A stretch of 64,000 nucleotides of DNA from the NCBI RefSeq assembly GCF_900291015.1, contig NZ_OLKL01000044.1, positions 52,502 to 116,501 on the forward strand, read 5' to 3'. Origin of the DNA: Pseudomonas persica. GTDB lineage: Bacteria; Pseudomonadota; Gammaproteobacteria; Pseudomonadales; Pseudomonadaceae. Shown here piece by piece: positions 27,759 through 37,200 of this stretch. A program made the position numbers and the translations under genes. The notes below the pieces were generated by a model. The model was not told the origin of the DNA and did not search any database. It saw nothing but the letters and a program-made list of their open reading frames with translations. The stretch's first letter is position 1. Each line of letters opens with the position of its first letter.

Positions 27759-28520
27759 TCAACGCACGCGGCGCAGATAGCCGTCCGGCGCCACGGTAAG
27801 CAGCAGTTTGTCCTGCACCTGACGGTCGATCTCGAAGTCGCTGTTCTCTTTCAGGTACTGCCACACGGCGGTCTTCGGGTTGTCCCCATGGCCCCATGGG
27901 CGGTCCGGGAAGAAGTCGGCCGGCATATCCTCGACCACGGTGTCCATCACCACGCAGTAGCTGTCCACCGACACCAGCGGCGCATAGGCACGCAGCTCCT
28001 CGAGCACGTGGTCGTGGGTGTGGTTGGAATCGAGCACGACGATGACCTTCTTGCCTTCGGCCAGCTGGCGCACCTTGGCGACCATCTCCGGGGCGATGCT
28101 CGAGCCTTCGAACATGGTGATGCGGTGCGCCATCGGGTGCTCTTCGATGGCCTTGCGGTTGTGCGGGCGGATGTCGACGTCGATGCCCAGCACCTCGCCA
28201 TGGCCCAGCAGTTGCAGCAGCGAGGCGTAGTAGATGATCGAACCGCCATGGGCGATGCCACACTCGATGATCAGGTCCGGCTTGATGCGCCACACCAGCT
28301 CCTGCATGGCGATCATGTCCTGGGGCAGCTGGATGATCGGCCGGCCCATCCACGAGAAATGGTAGCTGTACTTGTGCCTGGCCGATTCGTTGAACAGGTC
28401 GCGGGCCAGGCCCTGGAGCTTCTGGTCCTGGCCCTGGGCGGCGATCTGCTCGTTGCACTCGGCGACGAAAGCCTGATGGACGTTGCTGTCAGTCATGGTA
28501 GCGGTCTCTGCAAAGGTCAT
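27759..28520 (-). CDS. CmcI-like methyltransferase/hydroxylase family protein
   Basis: 253 aa, matching the cephalosporin-hydroxylase (CmcI)/rhamnosyl O-methyltransferase family: SAM-fold motif IIECGIAHGGSIIYYA, then GIDVDIRPHNR and the metal-binding LDSNHTHDHVLEEL. Members near sugar genes are usually O-methyltransferases, so methylation of the flagellin sugar is likely, not beta-lactam chemistry. It overlaps the upstream gene by ATGA. An ATG eight codons later (28496) is an alternative start. Confidence 0.75.
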   Translation of the reverse strand: MTFAETATMTDSNVHQAFVAECNEQIAAQGQDQKLQGLARDLFNESARHKYSYHFSWMGRPIIQLPQDMIAMQELVWRIKPDLIIECGIAHGGSIIYYASLLQLLGHGEVLGIDVDIRPHNRKAIEEHPMAHRITMFEGSSIAPEMVAKVRQLAEGKKVIVVLDSNHTHDHVLEELRAYAPLVSVDSYCVVMDTVVEDMPADFFPDRPWGHGDNPKTAVWQYLKENSDFEIDRQVQDKLLLTVAPDGYLRRVR

Positions 28521-29584
28521 TGGAACGCGGCGTCATCGACCGCGTGATAGACGAAACGGTTGCCGGTATCACGGCGGATCTCGTCCAGGTAGTTGGAGTT
28601 CATCACGAATATCTGCGCGCCATCAGGCAGCGTCGCCAGCGCCTCTTCGGGCGACGACACGCGCAAGCCGCTCAGCGGCAGGTGGCGGCCCTGCTTGGCC
28701 GGGTTGATGTCGATCACATGGTCTACCTGTACCCCGGCACGCTGCAGGTACAGCGAATAGATCACGCCCTTGGACGATGCGCCCCAGATCGCCGCGCCGC
28801 GCCCGGCATGCTCGCGCAGCAACGCCTGGCCGCGCTCGAGGCTGGCGCTGAAGCCTGCCGGCAGCTGCAGGCACTGGCCGTCGAACGCGGGCTCGCGCAG
28901 GCTGGCCAGGTCGGCGACGATGTACAAGTACTGGCCGTTGAACAGGTGCCCGGCCTCCAGCACACGGCCGAAGCAGCGGCGCAGATCGTCCAGGCGGAAG
29001 TAGTTGACGTGCTCGTAGAACAGGTCGAACCAGGCGCGATGTTCGAGGATCCAGTCCAGGCACGGCACTTCGATGTAGATCAGGCCGCCCTGGTTGGCAT
29101 CGGCGATGGCGCCGAGAAACGCCAGCGGGTCAGCGATATGCTCCAGCACGTGACGCAGCACCACAGCATCGGCCGATAGCCCCAGCGCACGAGTGAACGA
29201 CGCCTTGATCACGTCCGGGTTGTCGCCTTCGTAGGCCGGGTCGATACCGGTCACCACATGTCCGCGCTGGCGCAGCAGTTCGAGGAAGTAGCCCTTGCCG
29301 CAGCCCACCTCGATCAGGCGCTTGCCGGCGAAGTGCCGGGCGACCAGCCCTTCAACTTCATCCAGGTGGCGCTGGAAAGCCGGCGAGAGGGCCTGCTCGT
29401 TCTGATAGTCGCTGTCATAGCGCAGCAAGGATCCGTCGAAGGCCTGGTTGTACACCAGGCCGGTGCGCTCATCCTGAACCAGGCACATGTCGCCACTGGC
29501 CGATGCCCGCGCGCTGGCGGCATCGGCGAAGGTACGGTTCTGCAGCACGGGCAGGCCGGCTGCGTGGTACAACTCATAGGCCAT
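28517..29584 (-). CDS. Sugar C-methyltransferase homologue without zinc domain
   Basis: 355-residue SAM-dependent methyltransferase with motif I LIEVGCGKGYFLELL, the LRHVLEHIADP region, a YEHVNYF element matching the catalytic YHEHxxY of NDP-sugar C-methyltransferases, and the C-terminal nucleotide-sugar-binding-like domain (GASSKGVIYSLYLQ ... INPAKQGRHLP). It lacks the N-terminal CxxC...CxxC segment of its neighbour at 30449-31675. It overlaps the epimerase gene by 11 bp and the CmcI-like gene by 4 bp. Confidence 0.75.
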   Translation of the reverse strand: MAYELYHAAGLPVLQNRTFADAASARASASGDMCLVQDERTGLVYNQAFDGSLLRYDSDYQNEQALSPAFQRHLDEVEGLVARHFAGKRLIEVGCGKGYFLELLRQRGHVVTGIDPAYEGDNPDVIKASFTRALGLSADAVVLRHVLEHIADPLAFLGAIADANQGGLIYIEVPCLDWILEHRAWFDLFYEHVNYFRLDDLRRCFGRVLEAGHLFNGQYLYIVADLASLREPAFDGQCLQLPAGFSASLERGQALLREHAGRGAAIWGASSKGVIYSLYLQRAGVQVDHVIDINPAKQGRHLPLSGLRVSSPEEALATLPDGAQIFVMNSNYLDEIRRDTGNRFVYHAVDDAAFQ

Positions 29585-30452
29585 GGGGCGCTCCCTGGGC
29601 AGCCAACAGCTGCGTGAGTCGGTCGGTCACGGCCCAGAACGCCATTGGCTCGTGGGTCGAATACGGGTAATGGCCAAGGTTCAGCGCAAGCTCCACCCCG
29701 CGTTCACGCAGGCGCTGCTCGACCAGGCTGCGCACCGCTACCGGCCGGCCACTGGCGCAGTTGACCACCCCAGAGAAATCGCGGCAGTGCAGCAGGCCGG
29801 CCAACTGGCGCGCAGCCTCGGTGATCGGTTGGAAGTCGCGCAATTGCTCGCCGCCGGACATGTCGAAGGCCGCTGCAGCACTGTCGATGGCACGCTCGAG
29901 CGCAGCCAGCAGGCTGTTAGGGTTCTGCCCCTCACCATGCAGGTAGAACAGCCGCGCCCATTGCAAGGTGAACGGCTGGTGCATCTGCAGCGCCTGGAGG
30001 AACTGGTGCAGGCTGTGCTTGGCCAGGCCGTAGGGGTTGGCCGGGCGCGCCAGGCATTGCTCGTCCAGCGGGCCGCTCTGCATGCCGTATTCGAAACAGG
30101 TGCCGGTGACCAGCACCTGCTGCACACCGGCCTCGACCGCATGCTTGATGAAGCGGTAGTCGGCCATCAGGTTCTGCTCCAGGTGGAACAGCGCCTGGTA
30201 GTTCGGCAGCCCCGGCCAGGCCAGATGGGCCAGTGCATCGATACCGTCGACCCAATTGGCGACCTGCCCGGCATCCGCCAGCTGCAGGTCACCGGGTACG
30301 AACTGCACCTGCTCGAACCACGGCATGCTGCGCGCACGCTCCTCGTCACGCGCCAGGGCGCGTACACGGCAACCACGCGCCAGCAACTCTGCCACCAGAT
30401 GACGGCCAACGAAACCGGTGGCGCCAGTCACCAGTACATGCAACACGGTCAT
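29574..30452 (-). CDS. NAD(P)-dependent sugar epimerase/reductase
   Basis: 292-residue extended short-chain dehydrogenase with the nucleotide-binding LVTGATGFVGRHL at the N-terminus and the active-site Tyr/Lys in NPYGLAKHSL. It likely reduces or epimerises a keto intermediate of the CDP-sugar made by the operon. The start is the ATG at 30450-30452, overlapping the upstream stop as ATGA. A longer frame exists but is not supported. Confidence 0.8.
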   Translation of the reverse strand: MTVLHVLVTGATGFVGRHLVAELLARGCRVRALARDEERARSMPWFEQVQFVPGDLQLADAGQVANWVDGIDALAHLAWPGLPNYQALFHLEQNLMADYRFIKHAVEAGVQQVLVTGTCFEYGMQSGPLDEQCLARPANPYGLAKHSLHQFLQALQMHQPFTLQWARLFYLHGEGQNPNSLLAALERAIDSAAAAFDMSGGEQLRDFQPITEAARQLAGLLHCRDFSGVVNCASGRPVAVRSLVEQRLRERGVELALNLGHYPYSTHEPMAFWAVTDRLTQLLAAQGAPHGL

Positions 30453-31675
30453 AGCACGGTCAACTCGGGCACGGCGATGACGAACTGGCCGCCCCACTCG
30501 CGAATGCAGGCCTGCTGCTCGCTGACTTCGTGCAGCAGGTTCCAGGGCAGCACCAGCACATAGTCCGGCTGATCCTCGGCCAGGCGCTCGGGCGCCACCA
30601 CCGGAATGCGGCTGCCGGGCAGGAACTTGCCCTGCTTGTGCGGGTTGGCGTCGGCCACCCAGGCCAGCAGGTCGGCCTTGACCCCGGCATAGTTGAGCAG
30701 GGTATTGCCCTTGGCCGCGGCACCGTAGCCAACCACCCGCTTGCCGGCGGCCTTGGCCTCGAGCAGGAAGCGCAGCAACTGCAGTTTGATACGCTCGGCG
30801 GCAGGCGCCAGGGTTGCGTAGAAGCCGGCGCTGCGCACGCCCACATCCTCCTCCAGCGCCAGCAGGCTGGCGACGGCCGGCTCCACGGCACGGCGCTGGC
30901 CATCGGCACGCTGCACGAACACTCGCAGTGAACCACCGTGGGTCGGCAGCTCCTGCACGTCGAAGACTTCCAGGCCGTTGCGCTGGCAGAGGAACTGCAC
31001 CGCGGTCAGCGACAGGTAGGAATAGTGCTCGTGGTACAGCGTGTCGAACTGGTGCTCGGCAATCAGCGATAGCAGGTGCGGGAACTCGAAGGTGGCCACG
31101 CCGGCCGGTTTGAGCAAGGTGGCGAAACCGCCGAGGAAGTCATTGATGTCCGGCACATGGGCGAGCACGTTGTTGGCCGCCATCAGGTCGGCACCCCACC
31201 CCTCTGCCAGCAGTTGCGCGGCCACTTCGCGGCCGAAAAACACTTCGCGGATCGCCAGGCCCTTGGCCCGCGCTGCATCAGCGGTGCTGCGGGTCGGCTC
31301 GATGCCCAGGCAGGGAATGCCGCGCCGGGCCACGTACTGCAGCAGGTAGCCATCGTTGGCGGCAATCTCCACCACGCGGCTGTCGGCGCTCAACACAAAG
31401 CGCTCGGTCATGCTCGCCACGTAGGCCTCGGCATGAGCCAGCCAGGAGCTGGAATAGGAGCTGAAGTAGGCATAGTCGGCGTCGAACAGCTGCTCGGCGC
31501 GGGTGTAGTCCTCGGTCTGCACCAGCCAGCATTGCTCGCACACCGCCACCTTCAACGGCACCCACTGCTCGGCCTCGGCCAGTTGCTCGGGGCGCAGGTA
31601 GGCATTGGAGGGCGGCGAGGTGCCCAGATCGATCAACGGCAAGTGCAGGGCGCTGCCACAACCACGGCAATTCAT
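30449..31675 (-). CDS. NDP-sugar C-methyltransferase (TylC3/TcaB9-like)
   Basis: 408 residues with the full architecture of sugar 3-C-methyltransferases: an N-terminal zinc-binding segment (MNCRGCGS ... CEQCWLVQ), SAM motif VVEIAANDGYLLQ, catalytic-type LYHEHYSYLSL, and a C-terminal domain with VGYGAAAKGNTLLNYAG. Such enzymes add a methyl group to C-3 of a 4-keto-2,6-dideoxy or 6-deoxy sugar. ATGA overlaps on both sides imply coupled translation. Confidence 0.8.
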   Translation of the reverse strand: MNCRGCGSALHLPLIDLGTSPPSNAYLRPEQLAEAEQWVPLKVAVCEQCWLVQTEDYTRAEQLFDADYAYFSSYSSSWLAHAEAYVASMTERFVLSADSRVVEIAANDGYLLQYVARRGIPCLGIEPTRSTADAARAKGLAIREVFFGREVAAQLLAEGWGADLMAANNVLAHVPDINDFLGGFATLLKPAGVATFEFPHLLSLIAEHQFDTLYHEHYSYLSLTAVQFLCQRNGLEVFDVQELPTHGGSLRVFVQRADGQRRAVEPAVASLLALEEDVGVRSAGFYATLAPAAERIKLQLLRFLLEAKAAGKRVVGYGAAAKGNTLLNYAGVKADLLAWVADANPHKQGKFLPGSRIPVVAPERLAEDQPDYVLVLPWNLLHEVSEQQACIREWGGQFVIAVPELTVL

Positions 31676-32232
31676 ACGGTCACTCCGGTAAAGCGGTCGT
31701 CCAGCCAAGGATGCATCTCATCCCGGGCCGAGAGGTTGATCACAGGCAACGGCCAGGCGATTGCCAGGCGCGGGTCGAGCACCGACAGCCCGCCTTCGTG
31801 TTCCGGGGCATAGTCGGCGCTGTGCAGGTAGAGCAGCTCGGCGTCGTCACTCAGGGCCTGGAAGCCGTGGGCGAAGCCGGCCGGCACCAGCAAGCTGCTG
31901 CCCTGCCCGGCCTTGAGGTGTTCGGCATGCCAGTGCAGGAAAGTCGGCGAACCGGCACGCAGATCGATCACCACATCCCACACCTCACCCTGCAGACAGG
32001 TGATGTACTTGCTCTCCGGCTGCGGCCCGGCCTGGTAATGCAGGCCACGCACGCTACCGCGCTCGCGGGTCAGCGATCGGTTGATCTGGCGGATGTGGAA
32101 CGGCGCGCCGAAGCGTTCCAGGCTGTCTTCGCAATACAGCCGCGAAAAGGCGCCACGGGCGTCTTCAACACGGCGATGTTCGATGCGAGCCAGGCCCGGC
32201 AACGGCAAGGGGTGCAGGCTGTACTGGCTCAC
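31672..32232 (-). CDS. rfbC: dTDP-4-dehydrorhamnose 3,5-epimerase family protein (RmlC/RfbC-like)
   Basis: 186-residue cupin epimerase. Catalytic features are visible: His in VRGLHYQ, Lys in SKYITCLQGEVWDVVIDLR, a second His in FAHGFQAL and the Tyr in SADYAPEHEGG. The start is GTG at 32230-32232, with CAGGAG upstream, overlapping the rfbG stop as GTGA. With a CDP-sugar operon, the substrate is probably CDP-4-keto-6-deoxyhexose rather than the dTDP compound. Confidence 0.82.
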   Translation of the reverse strand: MSQYSLHPLPLPGLARIEHRRVEDARGAFSRLYCEDSLERFGAPFHIRQINRSLTRERGSVRGLHYQAGPQPESKYITCLQGEVWDVVIDLRAGSPTFLHWHAEHLKAGQGSSLLVPAGFAHGFQALSDDAELLYLHSADYAPEHEGGLSVLDPRLAIAWPLPVINLSARDEMHPWLDDRFTGVTV

Positions 32233-33311
32233 AGCAACTCCTGGTACAGGCTCAGCTGGGTGAGGCTGACCGCACGCATGTCCATGCCCTTCTGCCAGGC
32301 GAGGTGCCAGCCCAGGGTCTGCTCCAGGCATTCGTTGAGCGTCCAGCGCGGGCGCCAGGCCAGCTGCTGGCGGGCACGCGAGCTGTCCAGGCGCAGCAGC
32401 CCGGCTTCGTGCAGGTCGCTCTTCTCGAAGTTGACGCCGGGTGCCTGCGGCCATTGGCCGGCCAGCAACTGCACCACTTCACCGACGCTGCACATGTCAT
32501 CGTCACCGGGGCCGAAGTTCCACGCGCCGGCAAAGCGCTGGCCCTGCTCGTACAGGCTGGCCGCCAGTTGCATGTAGCCGGCCAGCGGCTCCAGGGCGTG
32601 CTGCCAGGGGCGCACCGCCTGGGGGAAGCGCAAGATCACCGGCTCACCGGCGGACCACGCCTTGAGCACGTCGGGGATCAGCCGCTCGGGCGAGAAGTCG
32701 CCGCCACCGAGCACGTTGCCGGCACGCGCAGTGGCCAGGCTCAGGCCATGTTCGGCATGGCGCTCGGCCGGGAAGAACGACGCGGCATAGGACTGCGCGA
32801 GGATCTCGCAGCAGGCCTTGCTGCTGCTATAAGGGTCGTGCCCACCCAACGCTTCGTTCTCGCGATAGGGCCAGGCCCATTCCTGGTTGGCGTACACCTT
32901 GTCGGTGGTAACCACCACGCAGGCACGCACGCCGCCGGCCTGGCGCACCGCTTCAAGCAGGTTGAGGGTACCCATGACATTGGTCGAATAGGTGCCCAGC
33001 GGATCGCGGTAGCCTTCGCGGACCAAGGGCTGGGCCGCCAGGTGCAGGACGATTTCCGGCTGCACTTCGGCGACTAGCTCCAGCAGCACAGCCAGGTCGC
33101 GCACGTCGCCACGGCGGTCATCGATGCCCTCGCCGACCCGCGCCAGCTCGAACAGGCTCGGCTCGGTCGACGGGTCGAGGGCAAAGCCGGTGACCTGGGC
33201 ACCCAGGCTGTGCAGCCAAAGCGCCAGCCAGCTGCCCTTGAAACCGGTGTGGCCAGTGAGCAGGACGCGCTTGCCGGCCCAGAACGCAGGGCTCAGGCCC
33301 ACTGCTTCCAT
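32229..33311 (-). CDS. rfbG: CDP-glucose 4,6-dehydratase
   Basis: Converts CDP-glucose to CDP-4-keto-6-deoxyglucose. The 360-residue protein shows the NAD-binding TGHTGFKGSWLALWL, the active-site VVTTDKVY and YSSSKACCE, all characteristic of RfbG. GGGGAGG precedes the ATG at 33309-33311, so the longer frame starting at 33332 was rejected. It overlaps rfbF by 19 bp. Confidence 0.92.
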   Translation of the reverse strand: MEAVGLSPAFWAGKRVLLTGHTGFKGSWLALWLHSLGAQVTGFALDPSTEPSLFELARVGEGIDDRRGDVRDLAVLLELVAEVQPEIVLHLAAQPLVREGYRDPLGTYSTNVMGTLNLLEAVRQAGGVRACVVVTTDKVYANQEWAWPYRENEALGGHDPYSSSKACCEILAQSYAASFFPAERHAEHGLSLATARAGNVLGGGDFSPERLIPDVLKAWSAGEPVILRFPQAVRPWQHALEPLAGYMQLAASLYEQGQRFAGAWNFGPGDDDMCSVGEVVQLLAGQWPQAPGVNFEKSDLHEAGLLRLDSSRARQQLAWRPRWTLNECLEQTLGWHLAWQKGMDMRAVSLTQLSLYQELL

Positions 33312-34066
33312 GGCGCCTCCCCACTGATCCACAACTGTTCCAGGTGGTTCTTGTCACGCAGGGTGTCCATTGGGTGCCAGAAGCCGTCATGGGCAAAGGC
33401 ATGCAGTTGCCCCTCGCAGGCCAGGCGCGATAATGGCTCGGCTTCCCAGGAGGTGGCATCGCCATCGATGTACGGCAACACTTCAGGCGACAGCACGAAG
33501 AAGCCGCCATTGATCCAGCCGCCATCACCGCGTGGTTTCTCGGTGAAGCCCAGTACCTGGTCGCCATCGCGTTGCAAGGCACCATAGCGGCCTGGCGGCT
33601 GCACGGCTGTGACCGTGGCGAATTTGCCGTGAGCATGGTGGAAGTCGACCAGCGCGCCGATGTCGATGTCGGACACGCCATCACCATAGGTGAAGCAGAA
33701 TGCCCGCTCCCCTTCCAGGTAGCGCGCGGCGCGGCGCAGGCGGCCACCGGTCATGGTCTCCTCACCGGTGTCGACCAGTGTCACGCGCCATGGCTCGCTG
33801 TAGTTCTGGTGCACGTCCATTCGGTTGGCGCGCATGTCGAAGGTCACGTCGGAGGTGTGCAGGAAGTAGTTGGCGAAGAAGTCCTTGATCGCGTAGCCCT
33901 TGTAGCCCAGGCAGATCACGAAGTCGTGGATACCGTGCGCCGAATACTGCTTCATGATGTGCCAAAGAATTGGCTTGCCACCGATCTCGATCATCGGTTT
34001 TGGCTTCAGGTGCGACTCTTCGCTGATGCGCGTGCCGAGACCACCCGCCAGAATGACTGCCTTCAT
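33293..34066 (-). CDS. rfbF: Glucose-1-phosphate cytidylyltransferase
   Basis: First enzyme of CDP-6-deoxyhexose synthesis, making CDP-glucose. The 257-residue protein has the nucleotidyltransferase signature MKAVILAGGLGTRISEESH, the KPMIEIGGKPILWHIM segment and FCFTYGDGVSDID. GAGGAA precedes the ATG at 34064-34066. It is the first gene of the overlapping sugar operon that continues to the 965-aa glycosyltransferase. Confidence 0.94.
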   Translation of the reverse strand: MKAVILAGGLGTRISEESHLKPKPMIEIGGKPILWHIMKQYSAHGIHDFVICLGYKGYAIKDFFANYFLHTSDVTFDMRANRMDVHQNYSEPWRVTLVDTGEETMTGGRLRRAARYLEGERAFCFTYGDGVSDIDIGALVDFHHAHGKFATVTAVQPPGRYGALQRDGDQVLGFTEKPRGDGGWINGGFFVLSPEVLPYIDGDATSWEAEPLSRLACEGQLHAFAHDGFWHPMDTLRDKNHLEQLWISGEAPWKQWA

Positions 34067-34158
34067 CGATTTCCTCATGTACTTCGCGCCCCCGGACCAC
34101 CAGGGTGAAGGATTTATGGCGATATCGATGGGGTATTGCAGGAAATGCGCCAACCTGC

Positions 34159-34186
34159 AAAAAAGCCGGGGCCGCTTTGCGGCCCC
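34159..34186 (-). terminator. Rho-independent terminator of the 1190-aa glycosyltransferase gene
   Basis: On the minus strand GGGGCCGC-AAA-GCGGCCCC is followed by GGCTTTTTT, 20 bp after the stop at 34206. It separates this gene from the rfbF operon. The gap 34067-34205 shows no other gene. Confidence 0.9.
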
Positions 34187-34205
34187 AGTTGCTATCAGGC
34201 GAAAA

Positions 34206-37200
34206 TCAGTCCGCCAACCAGCCCCACTCCCAGTGGCGCAGGTTGTCGTCACGCAGCACAAAGTCGCGCATCACCGCCTCACGCAACTCGTCACCCAGGC
34301 GGTAGCTGGCCGCCGGGTCGGCCAGGTGCGAGCGGATCGCCTGCAGCCACTCCTCGGTGCTGTTGCTGTATACGCGCGTGCAGGGCAAGTAGCCGCGGTA
34401 GGCCTCGGTGTCGGTGCAGATGGTCGGGTAACCGCAGGCACCGTACTCCAGCAGCCGCAGGTTGCTCTTGCAGTCGTTGAAGATGTGGAATTCCAGCGGC
34501 GCCAGGGCCAGGTCGAGGTTCAGGCTCGCCAGCTTGGCCGGGTAACGCGCCAGCGGCACACCCGGGTGATACTCATGGATGTAGGGCTTGAGCGCCTCGG
34601 GGCACATGCCGAAGAACACCCATTCCACCTCACCGGCCAGCTCGCGCACCACCTCGGCGATGATCTCCAGGTCGCCGCTGTGGCTGGTACCGCCGCCCCA
34701 ACCCACCCGCGGCTTGCTGGAAGCGCCACGGCGGCTGGCTGGCAGGTTCGTCCACAGGTGTGGTGCCAGCATGTTCGGCACCACCCGGATATCGTCATGC
34801 ATGTCCGACAGCGCATTGGCCAAGGCCTGGGTAGTCACTACCACCCGGTCGCACAGGCTGATGCCACGGCGAAGGTGCTGCTCGATGTCAGCTGGCTTGT
34901 TGCGCGCATGGGTGTTCTTTTTCGGCGCGCTGAGCACGTAATCGTCAATTTCGAAGATGCGCCGGGCATTGGAGAAGCGGGCGATGCGTTCAATGTCGCG
35001 CACCGAGTCATCGTTATGCCGCAACTGCAGGATGATCACGTCCGGGTCCATGCGCGCCAGTTGCACCACGGTCGGCGACTCGTAGACCACACGCCCGACC
35101 ACGCGCCCGGCGGCTTCCAGCTGTTTGAACGGCTGTTCGACCCGATAATGGCCCACCGCACTGTCGTTGATCGGCAACCCCAGCACCGACGGCAAGGCCC
35201 GGGCGCACAGCGGGCTCCAGCTGCCACGCAGGCTCGGCTCGAGGCTGAAGTCGCCGCTGGACAGCCCCAGGTTAGGGTTATAAGCCGGGTCGCGCACCAC
35301 CTTGCTCAGCCAGCGCTCGCAGAACACCTGCTGCTGTTCCAGCAATGCGTCCTGGCCAAGCCCATCGATTGTGGTCGTCGCTTCCCGCTTGAGCAGCACG
35401 GCATAGGGCGTGCCGACCACCAGGTAACCGCACGCCCCCGCACGCAGGCACAGGTCGAGCTCGGCCATACCCTGGCTCAGCGGTTGGGCACCCAGCCCCC
35501 CCAGCTCTGCGAACACCGCCTTACGCACCATCAGGCAATCGCCGCCGACAGCGCTCCAGTCCTGTACCACCTGCAAGCGTTGCAGGTAACCGCGCGACTG
35601 CGCATCTTCCCCGGCGAAGGCCGGGCCGGCCACGCTGGAAACCCCCAGCACCCGGCCCGCGTCGACCACCCGCCCCTGGGCATCGACCAGCTTGGCGCCG
35701 ACCACCGCCACCTCCGGGCGCTGGGCATGCTGGAGCATTTCGTCCAGCCACTGGCCGTCGAACACCTGCACGCTGGCATCGAGCAACAACAGATAGTCAC
35801 CGCACGCCTGGGCCGCAGCGGCATCAAGCAGCTGACTGCGCGAACTGCCGAGCGCCCGGACTACGCGCAGCATGCCTGCACCGAGCTCGCTCATGGCCTG
35901 CAGCCAGCCGTCCACGTCGGCCGCCACGGTCGGCCCGGCCACCAGTAGTACCTCGTAGCGGCCATAGGCTGTGCGCTCGATCAGCCCTTCGACACAGGCC
36001 TGCAGGCCTGCCAGGTCACTGCCGACAGGAACGAGGATCGATACCTGTGGGGTACCGGCATGCAAGTAGTCGACCCGATTGAGCAAAGTCAGGTCGTCAT
36101 GCCGGATCCGATGCGCCACGCCCAGCCGCTGCAGATGTGCGGCCAACACCGGTTCGCTCTGGGCGATCACTTCCGGCAGCGACAGCCAGCTGGCGAAGCT
36201 GAACTCCGATTGCACCTGGATTTCGGCAATGTGTTCGATCACCTGCAGGCCACGGGCTTCGACCAGGCGCCAGAGCAGGTCATGCGGTGCCAGTTCGGCA
36301 AAGCCGGCATCGAAACCGCCGAGGTCGAGAATCGCCTCGCGGGCGAAGGCCAGGGTGCGGCCGACATAGGGGTAACTACGCAACAGATCGAGGTTGAAGT
36401 CCGGTTTGAACACCGGTTCGCCCGGCTGGTCATCGAGCCAGGCCCCTTCATCGCTGTAGGCGCACGCCAGGTTGGGGAATACCGCGGCACGTTCGGCCAG
36501 CAGCAGAATGGCCGACTCGGCGAGCCGGTCACCGGCACGCAGCAGGTAGATCCAGTCGGCGTCGTGCAACGAGGCCAGCAACTGGTTCAACTGCTCGGGC
36601 CAGTCGCTTTGCAGCGGCTGGTGCACCAGCGGGATCGGGCTGGCAGGCACGGCATCGGCCAACACCACGCACGCATGCACCGGGTACAACTGCCCGGCCA
36701 GGCTGTCGAGGGTGCGCCCCAGGGCCTGGGCGTCACCTTGGGTATCCAGCACCACCGGTACGATGCGCGGCTGACGTGGCCAGGCCGCTACCGCCTGGGG
36801 CAGCAGCCCCCGTTGCACGTCGCTGAAGCGGCGCGCCGCCAACCACTGCTGATAAAGCTCGGCATAGCTTTCGCACTCGCTGCCCACCCGGCCACCCAGG
36901 CGGGTCTGCCAGTTGCTGATGATCCGTGCCACACACAACTCCTGCCATTGTCGCGGCTGCTGCTGCGCCTCGGTCAGTGGCACGTAGCGCACCCAACCAC
37001 TGGCGGGCGCGGCTTCGCCGCTGCGCGCCGCGAGCATCTGCATCATCCAGCGCCACTCCTGCGGTGCGGCCTGGACCAGCGCCTCCTGCTTGCTCAGGCG
37101 TTGCGGGTGCAGCCGTTCGATCAGACCCGGCTCACTGAGCATGACCATGTTGCCGCGACGCATCAGGCAGGCGAACAGCGCCAGGTCCAGCAGCGCGACG

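Noticed and set aside
27759..28520. Beta-lactam biosynthesis function for the CmcI-like gene
   Set aside because: No other antibiotic genes nearby. The neighbours are sugar-nucleotide and flagellar genes.
31672..34066. dTDP-rhamnose pathway
   Set aside because: The nucleotidyltransferase is of the cytidylyltransferase (RfbF) type and the dehydratase of the CDP-glucose (RfbG) type. rmlA, rmlB and rmlD are absent.
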